The notes beneath the pieces are model-generated. The model worked only from the letters and a program-made list of their open reading frames with translations. It did no database searches and was not told the DNA's origin. 32,723 nt of DNA from an uncultured Collinsella sp. (GTDB lineage Bacteria; Actinomycetota; Coriobacteriia; Coriobacteriales; Coriobacteriaceae). Below, in pieces: positions 8,910-20,029 of this stretch. The DNA lies in assembly GCA_902489775.1 (NCBI GenBank), contig CABUBH010000024.1, forward strand, positions 1-32,723. The letters are read 5' to 3'. Positions within the stretch are counted from its first letter, which is position 1; each line of letters begins with the position of its first letter. Made by a program: the position numbers and the translations under genes.

Positions 8910-10187
8910 TTAGGCGCTGTACTTGTTTGCATCGCCGAAGGTGCCGCCCTCGACAATCCAGCCGTCCTTCATGATGACGTCCATGTTGTCGGTGTTGAGC
9001 ACGTGGATGTCGGCGGCGACGTCACCGTTGACGACCAGCAGGTCGGCGCACTTGCCGGCCTCGATGGAACCGGTCTCGTCCTCGATGTGGCACATCTTGG
9101 CACCGTTGAGAGTGGCACAGGTGATGGTCTCGACCGGGGTGAAGCCGATCTTGTCGACGAACTCGTACATCTCCTCGATGGAGCAGGTGCCGTACGGGGT
9201 GACGAAGGAGAAGGAGTCGGAGCCGATCGTCATGACGACGCCGCGCTTCTTGGCCTCGCGCAGGCAATCGTAGTTGCGCTGCAGTTCCTTCTCGACCAGG
9301 GTGCCCTCGTACTTGTCGTGCAGCTCGGGGACGTAGACGGGCGGATAGGTGGCGTACCAGGTGGGCAGGAAGGCGATCGTCGGGGTGAAGAAGGTGCCCT
9401 GCTCGGCCATGAGGTCCATCGTGCGCTCATCGATATCGAAGCCGTGAATCAACTGCTCGCAGCCAAAACGAACGGAATCGTAGGCAGCGGCGTGGTTGTT
9501 GTAGCAGTGGCTCCACACGGGGATGCCGACCATCTTGGCCTCTTCGACCACGGCCTGAATCTCCTCGGAGCAGTAGTGCTGGTCGCGGCCGGAGTCCCAG
9601 CGCCAGATGCCGCCACCGGTAGCCCAAATCTTGATGGCATCGGGGTTCTCGCGCAGGCGGCGACGAACGGCCTTGCGCAGATCCCAAGGACCGTCGACCT
9701 GATCGCCCCAGGGGTGCGATTCCTTGTTGAGCTCCTGGCTGCAGTGGTGGGAGTCGCCGTGGCCGGCAACGCGGCAGAAGCCAAGGCCGGTGGCCAGAAC
9801 GCGCGGGCCCTTGAAGACGCCCTTGTCGATGCAGTCACGGATCTGGATACCAAAGCGGCCGATCTCGCAGACGGTGGTGAGGCCGTGGGTAAGGCAGTCG
9901 TAGGCCTGCTTGACGGCGACGGCCTGCTTCTCGAGGAGCGGCTGCATGACCCAGTCGGTGTCATCGTCGGTCAAGTTGCCCGAGAAGTGCAGGTGGGTGT
10001 CGATCAGGCCGGGAAGGACGGTCTTGCCGGCGGCGTCGATGACCTCAACGCCCTCGGGAAGGTCCTGCATGGCGCCGGCGTACTCGATCTTGCCGTTGTC
10101 ATCGACGAGAACGAGGGAGTTCTCGACCGGCTCGGCACCGGTACCGTCGATGAGCTTGCCGCCAACGATTGCATACTTAGTGGACAT
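8910..10187 (-). CDS. Metal-dependent amidohydrolase (imidazolonepropionase/prolidase-like)
   Basis: Cytoplasmic enzyme of 425 residues from the amidohydrolase superfamily. Metal and catalytic positions are visible: DTHLHF (His65, His67), the Lys of AIKIWATGG (Lys185, likely the carboxylated bridge), SHCYNN (His226), IHGFD (His247) and GSDSFSF (Asp323). The N-terminal KLIDGTG and C-terminal GSIEAGKCADLLVVNGD belong to the small beta domain usual in this group. Such enzymes cleave C-N bonds in cyclic or acyclic amides; the substrate is not determinable here. A textbook AAGGAGG precedes the ATG at 10187. It follows the APC permease by 131 bases on the same strand, so uptake and hydrolysis of the same nitrogen compound is a fair inference. 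Confidence 0.85.
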   Translation of the reverse strand: MSTKYAIVGGKLIDGTGAEPVENSLVLVDDNGKIEYAGAMQDLPEGVEVIDAAGKTVLPGLIDTHLHFSGNLTDDDTDWVMQPLLEKQAVAVKQAYDCLTHGLTTVCEIGRFGIQIRDCIDKGVFKGPRVLATGLGFCRVAGHGDSHHCSQELNKESHPWGDQVDGPWDLRKAVRRRLRENPDAIKIWATGGGIWRWDSGRDQHYCSEEIQAVVEEAKMVGIPVWSHCYNNHAAAYDSVRFGCEQLIHGFDIDERTMDLMAEQGTFFTPTIAFLPTWYATYPPVYVPELHDKYEGTLVEKELQRNYDCLREAKKRGVVMTIGSDSFSFVTPYGTCSIEEMYEFVDKIGFTPVETITCATLNGAKMCHIEDETGSIEAGKCADLLVVNGDVAADIHVLNTDNMDVIMKDGWIVEGGTFGDANKYSA

Positions 10188-10217
10188 GGTTCCTCCTTAT
10201 GGATCCATATAGTGGGC

Positions 10218-10298
10218 GAGGCCGTGTTGGGTTAAGGCCTCACAAAGCTACCCAAGTGGCGCCGGGTTCGGTGCGCGGAAGAGAGGGGCCCGCGCACC
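10218..10298 (-). other. Two hairpins between permease and amidohydrolase genes
   Basis: GAGGCC/GGCCTC (10218-10223 with 10236-10241) and a stronger 9-bp stem GGTGCGCGG/CCGCGCACC (10270-10278 with 10290-10298). Neither has a T-tract on either strand, so they look more like mRNA processing or stability structures separating the two cistrons than terminators. Confidence 0.45.
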
Positions 10299-10318
10299 TG
10301 ATCCGCCCCGGCTCGGCG

Positions 10319-11770
10319 TTACTTTTTGCGGGAATTGGTGAAGGCCATGAGAGCCAGGCCAATAGCCAACCAGCCAATCACGATACTCCACTCCACCATG
10401 TTGAGGGAGGCGGGAGAGAACGGAATCACGAGCAGGCCGATGATGATGGCGCAGGCAGCGATAGCGAGGCCGATGCCAAACTTGCCGCCGGGCACCTCGT
10501 AGGGACGAGGCAGGTCGGGCTCGGTGAAGCGCATGCGCAGGCAAGCGAGGGCGACCATGCCGCAGGAGAAGATGAAGGCGAGAGCCGACACGTTGGTCAG
10601 AGGGATGAGCATGTTCTTGCCCAGGAACGGACCGACGACGGTGATGACGCCCAAGACGACGCAGGCGAGCTTGGGGGCGCCGGACTTGGGGTCGACCTCG
10701 GCGAACTGCTCGGGCAGCTGGCCCTTGCGGCCCATGGCGAGCATGATGCGGCTCGTGGCGCCGTAGAAGGAGTTCATCGGGCCCATGGGTCCAAGCGTGG
10801 CGATGACGAGCATGGCCAGGTACAGGAGCATGTTGATGCCCTTGAGGCAGGCGAGCGCGGGAACCGGGCTCTTAACGAACTCATGCCAGTCGAGGATGGT
10901 GCCGAACGAGTAGATGCAGACCATGTAGAAGCCGCCGGCGGCCAGCAGGGCCAGGGAGATGATCTTGCCGAACTTGTTCCAGTTGAGGCCCTCGGCTGCT
11001 TCCTCAGCCTGCTGAGGAATGGTGTCGAAGCCGGCGTAGAAGAACGGGGTCAGAACCAGGACCGACACGATGCCGGCAAACAGGCTGGTGCTCTCGGTAG
11101 CGGCCTTGCCGCCGCCAGCGCCGGTGACCTGGGAGAACACGGGCATGGCATTGTCCGGCGAGCCGGTGAACAGCGAGACGCCCATGGCGAGCAGCATGCC
11201 GCAGAGCAGGGCCTTGGTCAGGAAGGCCTGGAGCTTGGCAGCCGAGCTGGCACCGCGGAAATTGAGGAAGATAACGTAGACTGCAAAGCCGAGCGCGATC
11301 AGCGTCGGGAACAGGTAAACGTCGGCCCCCAGGATGGTGTAGAGCTTGACGGCGCGCAGCCACTCAAGGCCGGGCAGGCTGCCGAACATTTCGGACACGA
11401 GGGTCGAGATGGCGATGGCCTCCCACGGGCACAGGATGCCGTTGCCCAGGGCCAAAAGCCATCCGGTGATGTAGCTCAGCGTACGGCCAAAGCTACGATC
11501 GACATACTCGACAATGCCGCCCGAGATGGGGATAGCAGCCGTGAGCTCACCGAAAACAGCCCCGACGGGCACGAGGAAGATTGCACCCAAGAGGAATGCG
11601 ATCATAGCGGGAACGGGACCGCCGCCCACGACCATCCAGTCGCCGACCTGCAGAACCCAACCGGTACCGATGATGGCACCGAAGCCGATGGTGAAGAAGT
11701 TCCAGAGCGAAAGCGTTTTCTTCATGCCGCCGTTATCCTCGACTGCAACTTCTGCGTTCTTGTCCGCCAT
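10319..11770 (-). CDS. APC-superfamily amino acid permease
   Basis: Membrane transporter of 483 residues with about 12 hydrophobic helices. The first helix carries GFGAIIGTGWV, the conserved substrate-binding unwound segment of APC permeases; the second helix has PAMIAFLLGAIFLVPVG, and GELTAAIPISGG marks helix 3. The C-terminal four-helix end matches the 12-helix APC layout. It most likely imports an amino acid or amine with protons or by exchange. A strong AAAGGAGGGG ribosome site precedes the ATG at 11770. With the downstream amidohydrolase and perhaps the carbamate kinase at 13431 it would form a nitrogen-compound utilisation set, but that link is inferred from position only. Confidence 0.9.
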   Translation of the reverse strand: MADKNAEVAVEDNGGMKKTLSLWNFFTIGFGAIIGTGWVLQVGDWMVVGGGPVPAMIAFLLGAIFLVPVGAVFGELTAAIPISGGIVEYVDRSFGRTLSYITGWLLALGNGILCPWEAIAISTLVSEMFGSLPGLEWLRAVKLYTILGADVYLFPTLIALGFAVYVIFLNFRGASSAAKLQAFLTKALLCGMLLAMGVSLFTGSPDNAMPVFSQVTGAGGGKAATESTSLFAGIVSVLVLTPFFYAGFDTIPQQAEEAAEGLNWNKFGKIISLALLAAGGFYMVCIYSFGTILDWHEFVKSPVPALACLKGINMLLYLAMLVIATLGPMGPMNSFYGATSRIMLAMGRKGQLPEQFAEVDPKSGAPKLACVVLGVITVVGPFLGKNMLIPLTNVSALAFIFSCGMVALACLRMRFTEPDLPRPYEVPGGKFGIGLAIAACAIIIGLLVIPFSPASLNMVEWSIVIGWLAIGLALMAFTNSRKK

Positions 11771-12124
11771 TGTTCCCCTCCTTTCCTGTTTGACGCCCTT
11801 GGCGTCACCCCTTGCGCGGTCCGTTTTGCCGCGCGCTTTTATTCCATGGCTTTAAGATACGGCCTTGGCGCAGCAGCGCCGCTCGCAGCTCGACCGAAGG
11901 CAGAATTGCAAAACGAGCGGCACCGTTTTTGGGACGAACGGCGGGAGACGTCATTCGTCTTGGACGCTTTCATCTTGTCTGCTTTTGAATACCTGTTGCC
12001 GTGACGCTTGGCGCGCGGCGCGGCAACGTTCATACCATTTGTCAGGCTTTTGGCGCACATACCCATGTGTCGTGCATCTTTTTATGTAGGATAGACAAGT
12101 TACACATGAGGCAAGGTGATTCGA
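11771..12124. other. Divergent intergenic region, permease and peptidase leaders
   Basis: 354 bases without a gene. Two inverted repeats lie near the permease start: TGACGCC/GGCGTCA with a 3-base spacer (11791-11797 with 11801-11807) and GCGCGG/CCGCGC (11814-11819 with 11829-11834). The first has the form of an operator or small hairpin. Promoters for both flanking genes must lie here, but no convincing -35/-10 pair stands out. Confidence 0.4.
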
Positions 12125-13126
12125 ATGGCATACGGATACAATGACGGCGACCAACGGCCACAAAGCGTGCGCCTTGCCGGCCGCACCACGCCAACGCCCA
12201 GAAGCACCTCCGACAACGACAACCCGCAGCGCCCCCAAGAGCAGCTCGGGGCTTCTTCGCGGCAACAAAGCCGTACCGTGCAGCAGTCAGACCGCGTGAG
12301 TACGAGCACACGCCAACGCCAGACCGACACATCGCAGCCACGCCGCTACGATCGGCATAAGACCGACTACTACGTCAAGCGCTCCTTTTCGCGACCTCAA
12401 CGCGATCGCGGCAATTCCGCCCCTCACCCCGCGTCGCACACCACAAGCCACGCGCTTCCGGCCCGCCGCCTACGCCTTGCGCTTTGCTCCATCGCCGCCT
12501 GCCTCGTCTTTGTGTTTTTGGGATCCTGCATCTCCCACGGATCAGCCGGTCTTGAGCCCACTGCCGAGGACAAGCTGCTTAAAGCTCCCGTCGCGCCCGG
12601 TTACTCCTTTGCGTTCTCGACCCCACGCTCGCAATGGCAGGCCGGCACCATGCCCCACATCTACCAAATTGACCCCGCATGGTCGGAGCTGCCCTATGCC
12701 GGTGGCACTATTCGCGAAAACGCTTGCGGTCCCACTTGCCTCACCATGGTCTATATCTTTAAGACCGGCCACACCGATAAGACGCCTGTCGATATATGCG
12801 CACTGGCCGAAGCCGGCAACTACGCCCCCACCGGTGCCACCGAGTGGTCGTTTATGACAGGCGGTGCGTGGCAGCTGGGGATCAACGGAACACAGCTCTA
12901 TAACGATCGCGAATCGATTACCCAAGCACTTCGCTCGGGTGCGCCCGTCATCGCCGCAGTGCACCCCGGTACGTTTACCAACGTAGGCCACTACATCGTG
13001 CTCTACGGCATCGACGACGCCAACCAGATTGGCGTCTACGACCCCAACTCGGCCAGCCGCAGCGCCCGCCGCTGGGGCGTCGTAGAGGTCCTCAACGAAG
13101 TCGAAGCCATGTGGGCCTACTACTAG
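12125..13126 (+). CDS. Membrane-anchored C39-like cysteine peptidase
   Basis: Protein of 333 residues. The first 110 residues are polar, low-complexity and rich in Gln, Arg, Ser and Thr, then one membrane helix (about 115-134) and an extracytoplasmic domain that resembles Peptidase_C39_2. The catalytic Cys201 sits in ENACGPTC, the His289 in GHYIVLYG and the third residue in VYDPN (Asp306). The long cytoplasmic tail suggests a type II membrane protein with the protease outside. Natural substrates of this family are unknown; peptide or wall-protein cleavage is possible. The ATG at 12125 has AAGGTG upstream; a GTG three codons earlier overlaps that site. It is the only plus-strand gene in its neighbourhood. 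Confidence 0.8.
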   Translation: MAYGYNDGDQRPQSVRLAGRTTPTPRSTSDNDNPQRPQEQLGASSRQQSRTVQQSDRVSTSTRQRQTDTSQPRRYDRHKTDYYVKRSFSRPQRDRGNSAPHPASHTTSHALPARRLRLALCSIAACLVFVFLGSCISHGSAGLEPTAEDKLLKAPVAPGYSFAFSTPRSQWQAGTMPHIYQIDPAWSELPYAGGTIRENACGPTCLTMVYIFKTGHTDKTPVDICALAEAGNYAPTGATEWSFMTGGAWQLGINGTQLYNDRESITQALRSGAPVIAAVHPGTFTNVGHYIVLYGIDDANQIGVYDPNSASRSARRWGVVEVLNEVEAMWAYY

Positions 13127-13176
13127 TCATTGGGGACAGACTTAAATGAGTGGTCATTGGGGACAGACATAAATGA
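13127..13176 (+). repeat. Tandem 23-bp intergenic repeat
   Basis: Two copies of a 23-base unit (13127-13149 and 13154-13176) with one mismatch. Each contains TTGGGGACAGAC and is bounded by TCATT and AAATGA, which are partly complementary. It begins right behind the peptidase stop codon and looks like a dispersed intergenic element. Confidence 0.7.
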
Positions 13177-13263
13177 CCAGCCACTGTGGACAGCCCTTGC
13201 GGATGCCGCTCATGGGCGGACGAATAGGCCCATTCCCAGCTGTCAGGAGCTACCTTTAAGGAC

Positions 13264-13307
13264 TGTCCCAAGCTGCCGGCAGAAAGGGAACGTCCCCAAG
13301 TGCCGGG
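13264..13307 (+). repeat. Dispersed TGTCCC-CTGCCGGC repeat, copy A
   Basis: Two imperfect 17-base units (13264-13280 and 13291-13307) of the form TGTCCCCAAGTGCCGGC separated by AGAAAGGGAA. The same composite element occurs at 18997-19040 and 25733-25776, where it abuts the stop codons of the two FHA sequences. Confidence 0.75.
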
Positions 13308-13331
13308 TTTCATGAACAGCTACCTCAATAG

Positions 13332-13365
13332 CAAAAGCCCCGCAGTCGGAGCGGACTGCGGGGCT
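13332..13365 (-). terminator. Strong terminator after carbamate kinase
   Basis: A perfect 12-bp stem (13365-13354 with 13347-13336, six-base loop) rich in GC is followed on the minus strand by TTTTG. It ends the transcript of the carbamate kinase gene, 66 bases after its stop. Confidence 0.85.
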
Positions 13366-13430
13366 CATGAAGAGAGGCTAGTTTGTGGGCGCTTTGCCTG
13401 GCGCCCACGAGAGAGGCAACAGAGTAGAGA

Positions 13431-14393
13431 CTACTCGTGAATGCGGGTACCGGAGAGGCCAGCCATGGTCTCGGCGGCCTTGTCCAGAGCGCCGATGATG
13501 CAGGTGCGGCCCTTGCGGGAACGGGCAAACTTGATGGCAGCGCGAACCTTGGGCTCCATGGAACCCTTGCCGAACTGGCCCTCGTCGGCCAGGCGCTCGG
13601 CCTCGTCGGCGGTGAGGTCCTCGAGCTCCTCCTGGTTGGGCTTGCCAAAGTTGATGGCGACATGCTCAACGGCGGTCAGCAGGAACAGAACGTCGGCGTC
13701 GCAGTCCTCGGCCAGCAGCTCGCCGCCCAGGTCCTTGTCGATGACGGCGGGAACGCCCTTGTAGCAGCCCTTGTTCTCGTAGTCGCGGACGACGGGAATG
13801 CCGCCGCCACCGCAGGCAATGACGATGAACTCGTTGTCGAGCAGGTTGAGGATGGAGTCAGCCTCGACGATCTTCTTGGGATCGGGGGAGGCGACGACGC
13901 GACGCCAGCCGCGGCCGGAATCCTCGACGAAGACCTTGGAGGGATCCTCGGCCATGAACTCCTTGGCCTGCTCCTCGGTGTAGAAGGGGCCGATCGGCTT
14001 GGTCGGGTTCTTGAACGCGGGATCATCCGGGTCGCACTCGATCTGGGTGACGACGGTGGCGGCGTGCCAACGCTTATAGCGCTTGTGCATCTCGCGGCCG
14101 ATGCCCTGCTGCAGGTGATAACCAATGTAGCCCTGGGACATGGCGCCGCACTCGGGCAGCGGCATCTCGGGGGTACCGATGGCATCGTGGGCAGCGGCGA
14201 AGGCGTTCTGGATCATGCCGACCTGCGGGCCGTTGCCGTGGGTGATGATGATCTCGTTGCCCTGCTCGATCAGGCCGAGAAGGGCATGGGCGGTGTTGCT
14301 CACGGCCTCGATCTGCTCGACAGGGTTGTTGCCGAGGGCGTTGCCGCCAAGGGCGACGACAATACGATCGGGCTTGCCAAGAGGCTTAGACAT
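13431..14393 (-). CDS. arcC: Carbamate kinase
   Basis: Enzyme of 320 residues of the amino acid kinase fold that makes ATP and carbamate from carbamoyl phosphate and ADP. Family signatures visible: VVALGGNALG near the N terminus, THGNGPQVG, the ECGAMSQGYIGY segment, ACGGGGIPVV and the late DKDLGGELLA. The length is close to the usual 310-320. The ATG at 14393 has AAAGGAT about eight bases upstream; a 12-codon extension lacks one. No ornithine or other transcarbamylase is present in the window, so the source of carbamoyl phosphate is elsewhere. The long AT-rich leader contains several TATGCA half-sites that could be regulatory. Confidence 0.92.
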   Translation of the reverse strand: MSKPLGKPDRIVVALGGNALGNNPVEQIEAVSNTAHALLGLIEQGNEIIITHGNGPQVGMIQNAFAAAHDAIGTPEMPLPECGAMSQGYIGYHLQQGIGREMHKRYKRWHAATVVTQIECDPDDPAFKNPTKPIGPFYTEEQAKEFMAEDPSKVFVEDSGRGWRRVVASPDPKKIVEADSILNLLDNEFIVIACGGGGIPVVRDYENKGCYKGVPAVIDKDLGGELLAEDCDADVLFLLTAVEHVAINFGKPNQEELEDLTADEAERLADEGQFGKGSMEPKVRAAIKFARSRKGRTCIIGALDKAAETMAGLSGTRIHE

Positions 14394-14800
14394 TGCTGGA
14401 ATCCTTTCTGTAAAAGGCCTACAACCCATTAATAACCCGCGTCCGTGCGATACGCGAGTTTATTAAGGTTTATATTCTCTTTATCGCTCATTTTATTCAT
14501 TTTGAAAATAGCGGAACGGTGAACGGTCGTTTTTATCCGCTCAGCGTACAGAACCCCAGCTCAAGCATATCTACGCCATTTACGTGCAACTTTATTTTAA
14601 TAGAGCAGGGATTAGACCAGATTATGCAAACTATATCTTTGCTAAACACAAAACAGACAGCGCAATATCTTACTCGCACTATACGAGATTCTATGCACAT
14701 ATAAGTCGAGTATGCACCCCTGCAAAAACAAGGGGCTTTTCATCCAACAAAAGGAATAAAGAAGAGCTCCGAAAAAGCGGCAACGGCCAAGTCCCCCATC
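14394..14800 (-). promoter_or_regulatory. AT-rich upstream region of carbamate kinase with TATGCA half-sites
   Basis: About 400 bases without a gene and noticeably AT-rich. TATGCA occurs at 14623-14628, 14692-14697 and 14711-14716. From memory, arginine-repressor boxes of actinobacteria resemble TTGCATA-N-TATGCAA, so these could be ArgR-type half-sites upstream of a carbamoyl-phosphate gene. No full dyad is present, and the promoter itself is not clear. Confidence 0.35.
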
Positions 14801-14820
14801 CATCCCCAAAGTGGCGCGAG

Positions 14821-14843
14821 GTTTCGCGGCAAAGCCGCGAAAC
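14821..14843. repeat. 10-bp perfect hairpin
   Basis: GTTTCGCGGC and GCCGCGAAAC flank AAA. No T-tract follows on either strand. It is one of three consecutive palindromes between carbamate kinase and nifJ. Confidence 0.7.
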
Positions 14844-14869
14844 AGCGAAGGGGACGGAATACCCGACCA

Positions 14870-14909
14870 ACTACGTCCTTCATCCGCCCACACAATCCAA
14901 GGACGTAGT
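14870..14909. repeat. 11-bp inverted repeat
   Basis: ACTACGTCCTT (14870-14880) and AAGGACGTAGT (14899-14909) are perfect inverted copies 18 bases apart, next to the large nested palindrome that follows. Confidence 0.7.
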
Positions 14910-14913
14910 CGTA

Positions 14914-15038
14914 GCAGGATCTGAGGGCTGACCTTCGCGGACGCTCCGCAGGACGAAAGAACCCCCGCCGCACGTAGTGCGCAGCGGGGGTTCTTTCATG
15001 TCCGAGGACGTCCGCGAAGGTCAGCCCTCAGATCCTGC
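14914..15038 (-). terminator. Nested palindrome: 30-bp inverted repeat around the nifJ terminator
   Basis: Outer arms of 30 bases (14914-14943 and 15009-15038) are perfect inverted copies separated by 65 bases. Inside is a GC-rich hairpin, GAACCCCCGC (14959-14968) with GCGGGGGTTC (14984-14993), with TTCTTTC on both outgoing strands. It starts 11 bases past the nifJ stop and should end nifJ transcription; the inner hairpin could work in both directions. The outer arms are far longer than a terminator needs and would extrude as a cruciform. Confidence 0.8.
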
Positions 15039-15048
15039 GGTGGGAGAC

Positions 15049-18588
<3,540 letters not shown>

Positions 18589-18609
18589 ATACCCCTCTCC
18601 TCTCATATA

Positions 18610-18638
18610 GGTATACAGGCCCCGGCGATCGCCGGGAT
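18610..18638 (-). promoter_or_regulatory. Possible nifJ promoter with a 16-bp palindromic operator
   Basis: CCCGGCGATCGCCGGG at 18621-18636 is a perfect palindrome 33 bases upstream of the nifJ start codon. A TATACC hexamer (18615-18610) could be a -10 box; the palindrome would then fill the spacer and reach the -35 position. That is a good place for a repressor. The -35 itself is poor. Confidence 0.4.
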
Positions 18639-18933
18639 GTTGGCGTGATGGGATTTACGCTGTTGCTTCCAATCATCTGGCAGGCAGGCTCAGCAGCAGG
18701 TACGTGGCGTGGAGAGAAGACATGCCGAGGCGAGGGGCAGCTGATGCGCCCCACAGACCCGACCGCCCGTCTTGCACATGACCGAGCGCCGCAAAGGCCG
18801 CATGCCGGATGCTCCCGGGCACGCCCCGGCGATGGGAAGCGCCCGCAACGGAAATCCGCATGCGGGTTTATTGTACCCCGCCGTTAAGTGTAATTTCGAC
18901 AAATATAGGCGGGCGGTAAAGGTTTACCTCGGG
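18639..18933. other. Intergenic region upstream of nifJ
   Basis: No gene is visible. A short CCCGCA/TGCGGG stem followed by TTTATTG near 18847-18877 is the only structure seen. The sequence is GC-rich until about 18880 and then turns briefly AT-rich just before the FHA-derived repeat begins. Confidence 0.4.
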
Positions 18934-19463
18934 TGACCGCCAAAGGCCAGAATGGTCCCTCCATCCCCGGACGACTGGCTCTGACGCGCCAAGGAGTGTC
19001 CCCAAGTACCGGCAGGAAAGGAACGTCCCTAACTGCCGGCTAGAGGGCGCCGAGCAGGATGGCGTAGGTGGTGGATTCGCCGAGTTTGAGCTCGTCGCCG
19101 GGGTTGAGCTGGGCGGAGCGGCCGGGCTCTACTTGAATACACACACTCGTGGCCCCGTTTACCACCACGGTGCCGTTAGTGGACGACAGGTCCTCGACAA
19201 ACCATGCGCCAGACTCGTCGCACCAGATATGGGCATGGCGGGCCGAGACGTCGTCGGTGATGCCGCCCTCCCCCGTTGCCAGCGCGCCGATCTCAACGCC
19301 TTCCTCACTCGGCTGAATCCAGCGCGGGACGCTCACCACGTAGCCGTTTTGCACGCACAGCAGTCCCAGCGGATGCGCCGGCGCGACCTCGTGCTCGCCC
19401 GCGACCGAAGATGTGCTCAGCGAGCGCGGCGTCGACGTGTCGCCGCCACGGGTCGCATGAGCG
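18934..19463 (-). repeat. Left copy of the FHA 3'-end direct repeat
   Basis: About 530 bases matching 25670-26208 in the same orientation, estimated by eye at near 85-90 percent. It covers 106 bases downstream of the FHA stop codon plus the C-terminal coding part. The sharp edges (TGACCGCC on the left, the GGTCGC(A/G)TG region on the right) bracket the accessory island. Confidence 0.85.
18997..19040 (+). repeat. Dispersed TGTCCCC-TGCCGGC repeat, copy B
   Basis: Two 17-base units of the element described at 13264-13307, ending exactly at the stop codon of the FHA remnant. Matches the copy at 25733-25776 closely, as part of the larger duplication. Confidence 0.75.
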
Positions 19464-19465
19464 CG
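19040..19465 (-). pseudogene. Truncated FHA-domain gene remnant
   Basis: The frame encodes a near copy of the last 140 or so residues of the FHA protein at 25776-26714, including SARHAHIWC, the LSSTNGT loop and the identical GESTTYAIL end. About five in six residues agree. It lacks a three-residue segment (VGD) present in the full copy. Upstream of about 19465 the similarity stops abruptly; an ATG at 19513 in the same frame adds a short unrelated N terminus but has no ribosome site. The FHA fold itself is nearly intact, so a short product is possible, but the 170-residue N-terminal region is gone. I read it as a leftover of the event that placed the island here. Confidence 0.8.
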
Positions 19466-20029
19466 GCGGCTCGCCCGACTTGGAACTAAGGCGGGCGTGA
19501 GAGCAAACGGCATAGGGAACGAATCTTGCGGATGTACTCCTCGACGTCAGGCAGGTAAGCCCCACGAAGTCACCGGGGAGGCCCAAGCGGCCCGGCACCA
19601 CTTCCAGATTCTGACCAGGGCGAGTCGTTCGCCGGTGGCTGAAGGCTCGCTCCCACCCAAAAGGGGAGATTCGCGTTGTTCCCCAATCGCTCTCGCATCT
19701 TTCATTTTGCTCGAGGTGGGCTATAAAAACTTTCCTGGTGAAAGGCGGCGATTGGTTTCCTTTCTTTCTAGAGGAGCGCGCCTGTAATCTGTTTTCATCC
19801 TAAATCAAGTTAAGATCGGACCTTCCAGAGGCAAGTCGACTCAAACTGCGAGGCTCCATGTTGGAATAAAGAGCGCTGTCGAAGTGCCAACAACACAAAG
19901 CTTGCCAGTCTCAAATAGAACCTTTTGGGAGTCCGATTGGGCCGCACACCGAATCCCCGCTGGTGGTTTTTTATAGCTGCGCAACAATAAACAAGGTTAG
20001 TGCCAGTCCAGCATGAAATTGAGGAACGT
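19466..20029 (+). other. Left junction of the island and long leader of the maturase gene
   Basis: About 560 bases without a supported gene. The first 190 bases are GC-rich like the host chromosome; from about 19660 the sequence turns AT-rich. A possible promoter lies at 19700-19727, and GGTGG followed by six T at about 19960-19972 looks terminator-like but has no good stem. The leader of the maturase would be about 300 bases long, which leaves room for regulation I cannot identify. Confidence 0.4.
19700..19727 (+). promoter_or_regulatory. Candidate promoter of the radical SAM operon
   Basis: TTTCAT (19700-19705), a 16-base spacer and TATAAA (19722-19727) form the best sigma-70-like pair in the AT-rich stretch before the maturase. 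The -35 is weak and the distance to the start codon is about 300 bases. Confidence 0.3.

Noticed and set aside
8763..10235. Open frame of 490 codons opposite the amidohydrolase
   Set aside because: Antisense shadow of a gene with clear catalytic motifs.
10199..12004. Open frame of 601 codons opposite the APC permease
   Set aside because: Antisense shadow; the translation is low-complexity, rich in His, Glu and Gly, with no ribosome site.
12125..13126. The C39-like peptidase as leader peptidase of the RiPP cluster
   Set aside because: It lies over 7 kb away outside the island, has host-like base composition and an extracellular domain of the C39_2 type, and nothing ties it to the peptides.
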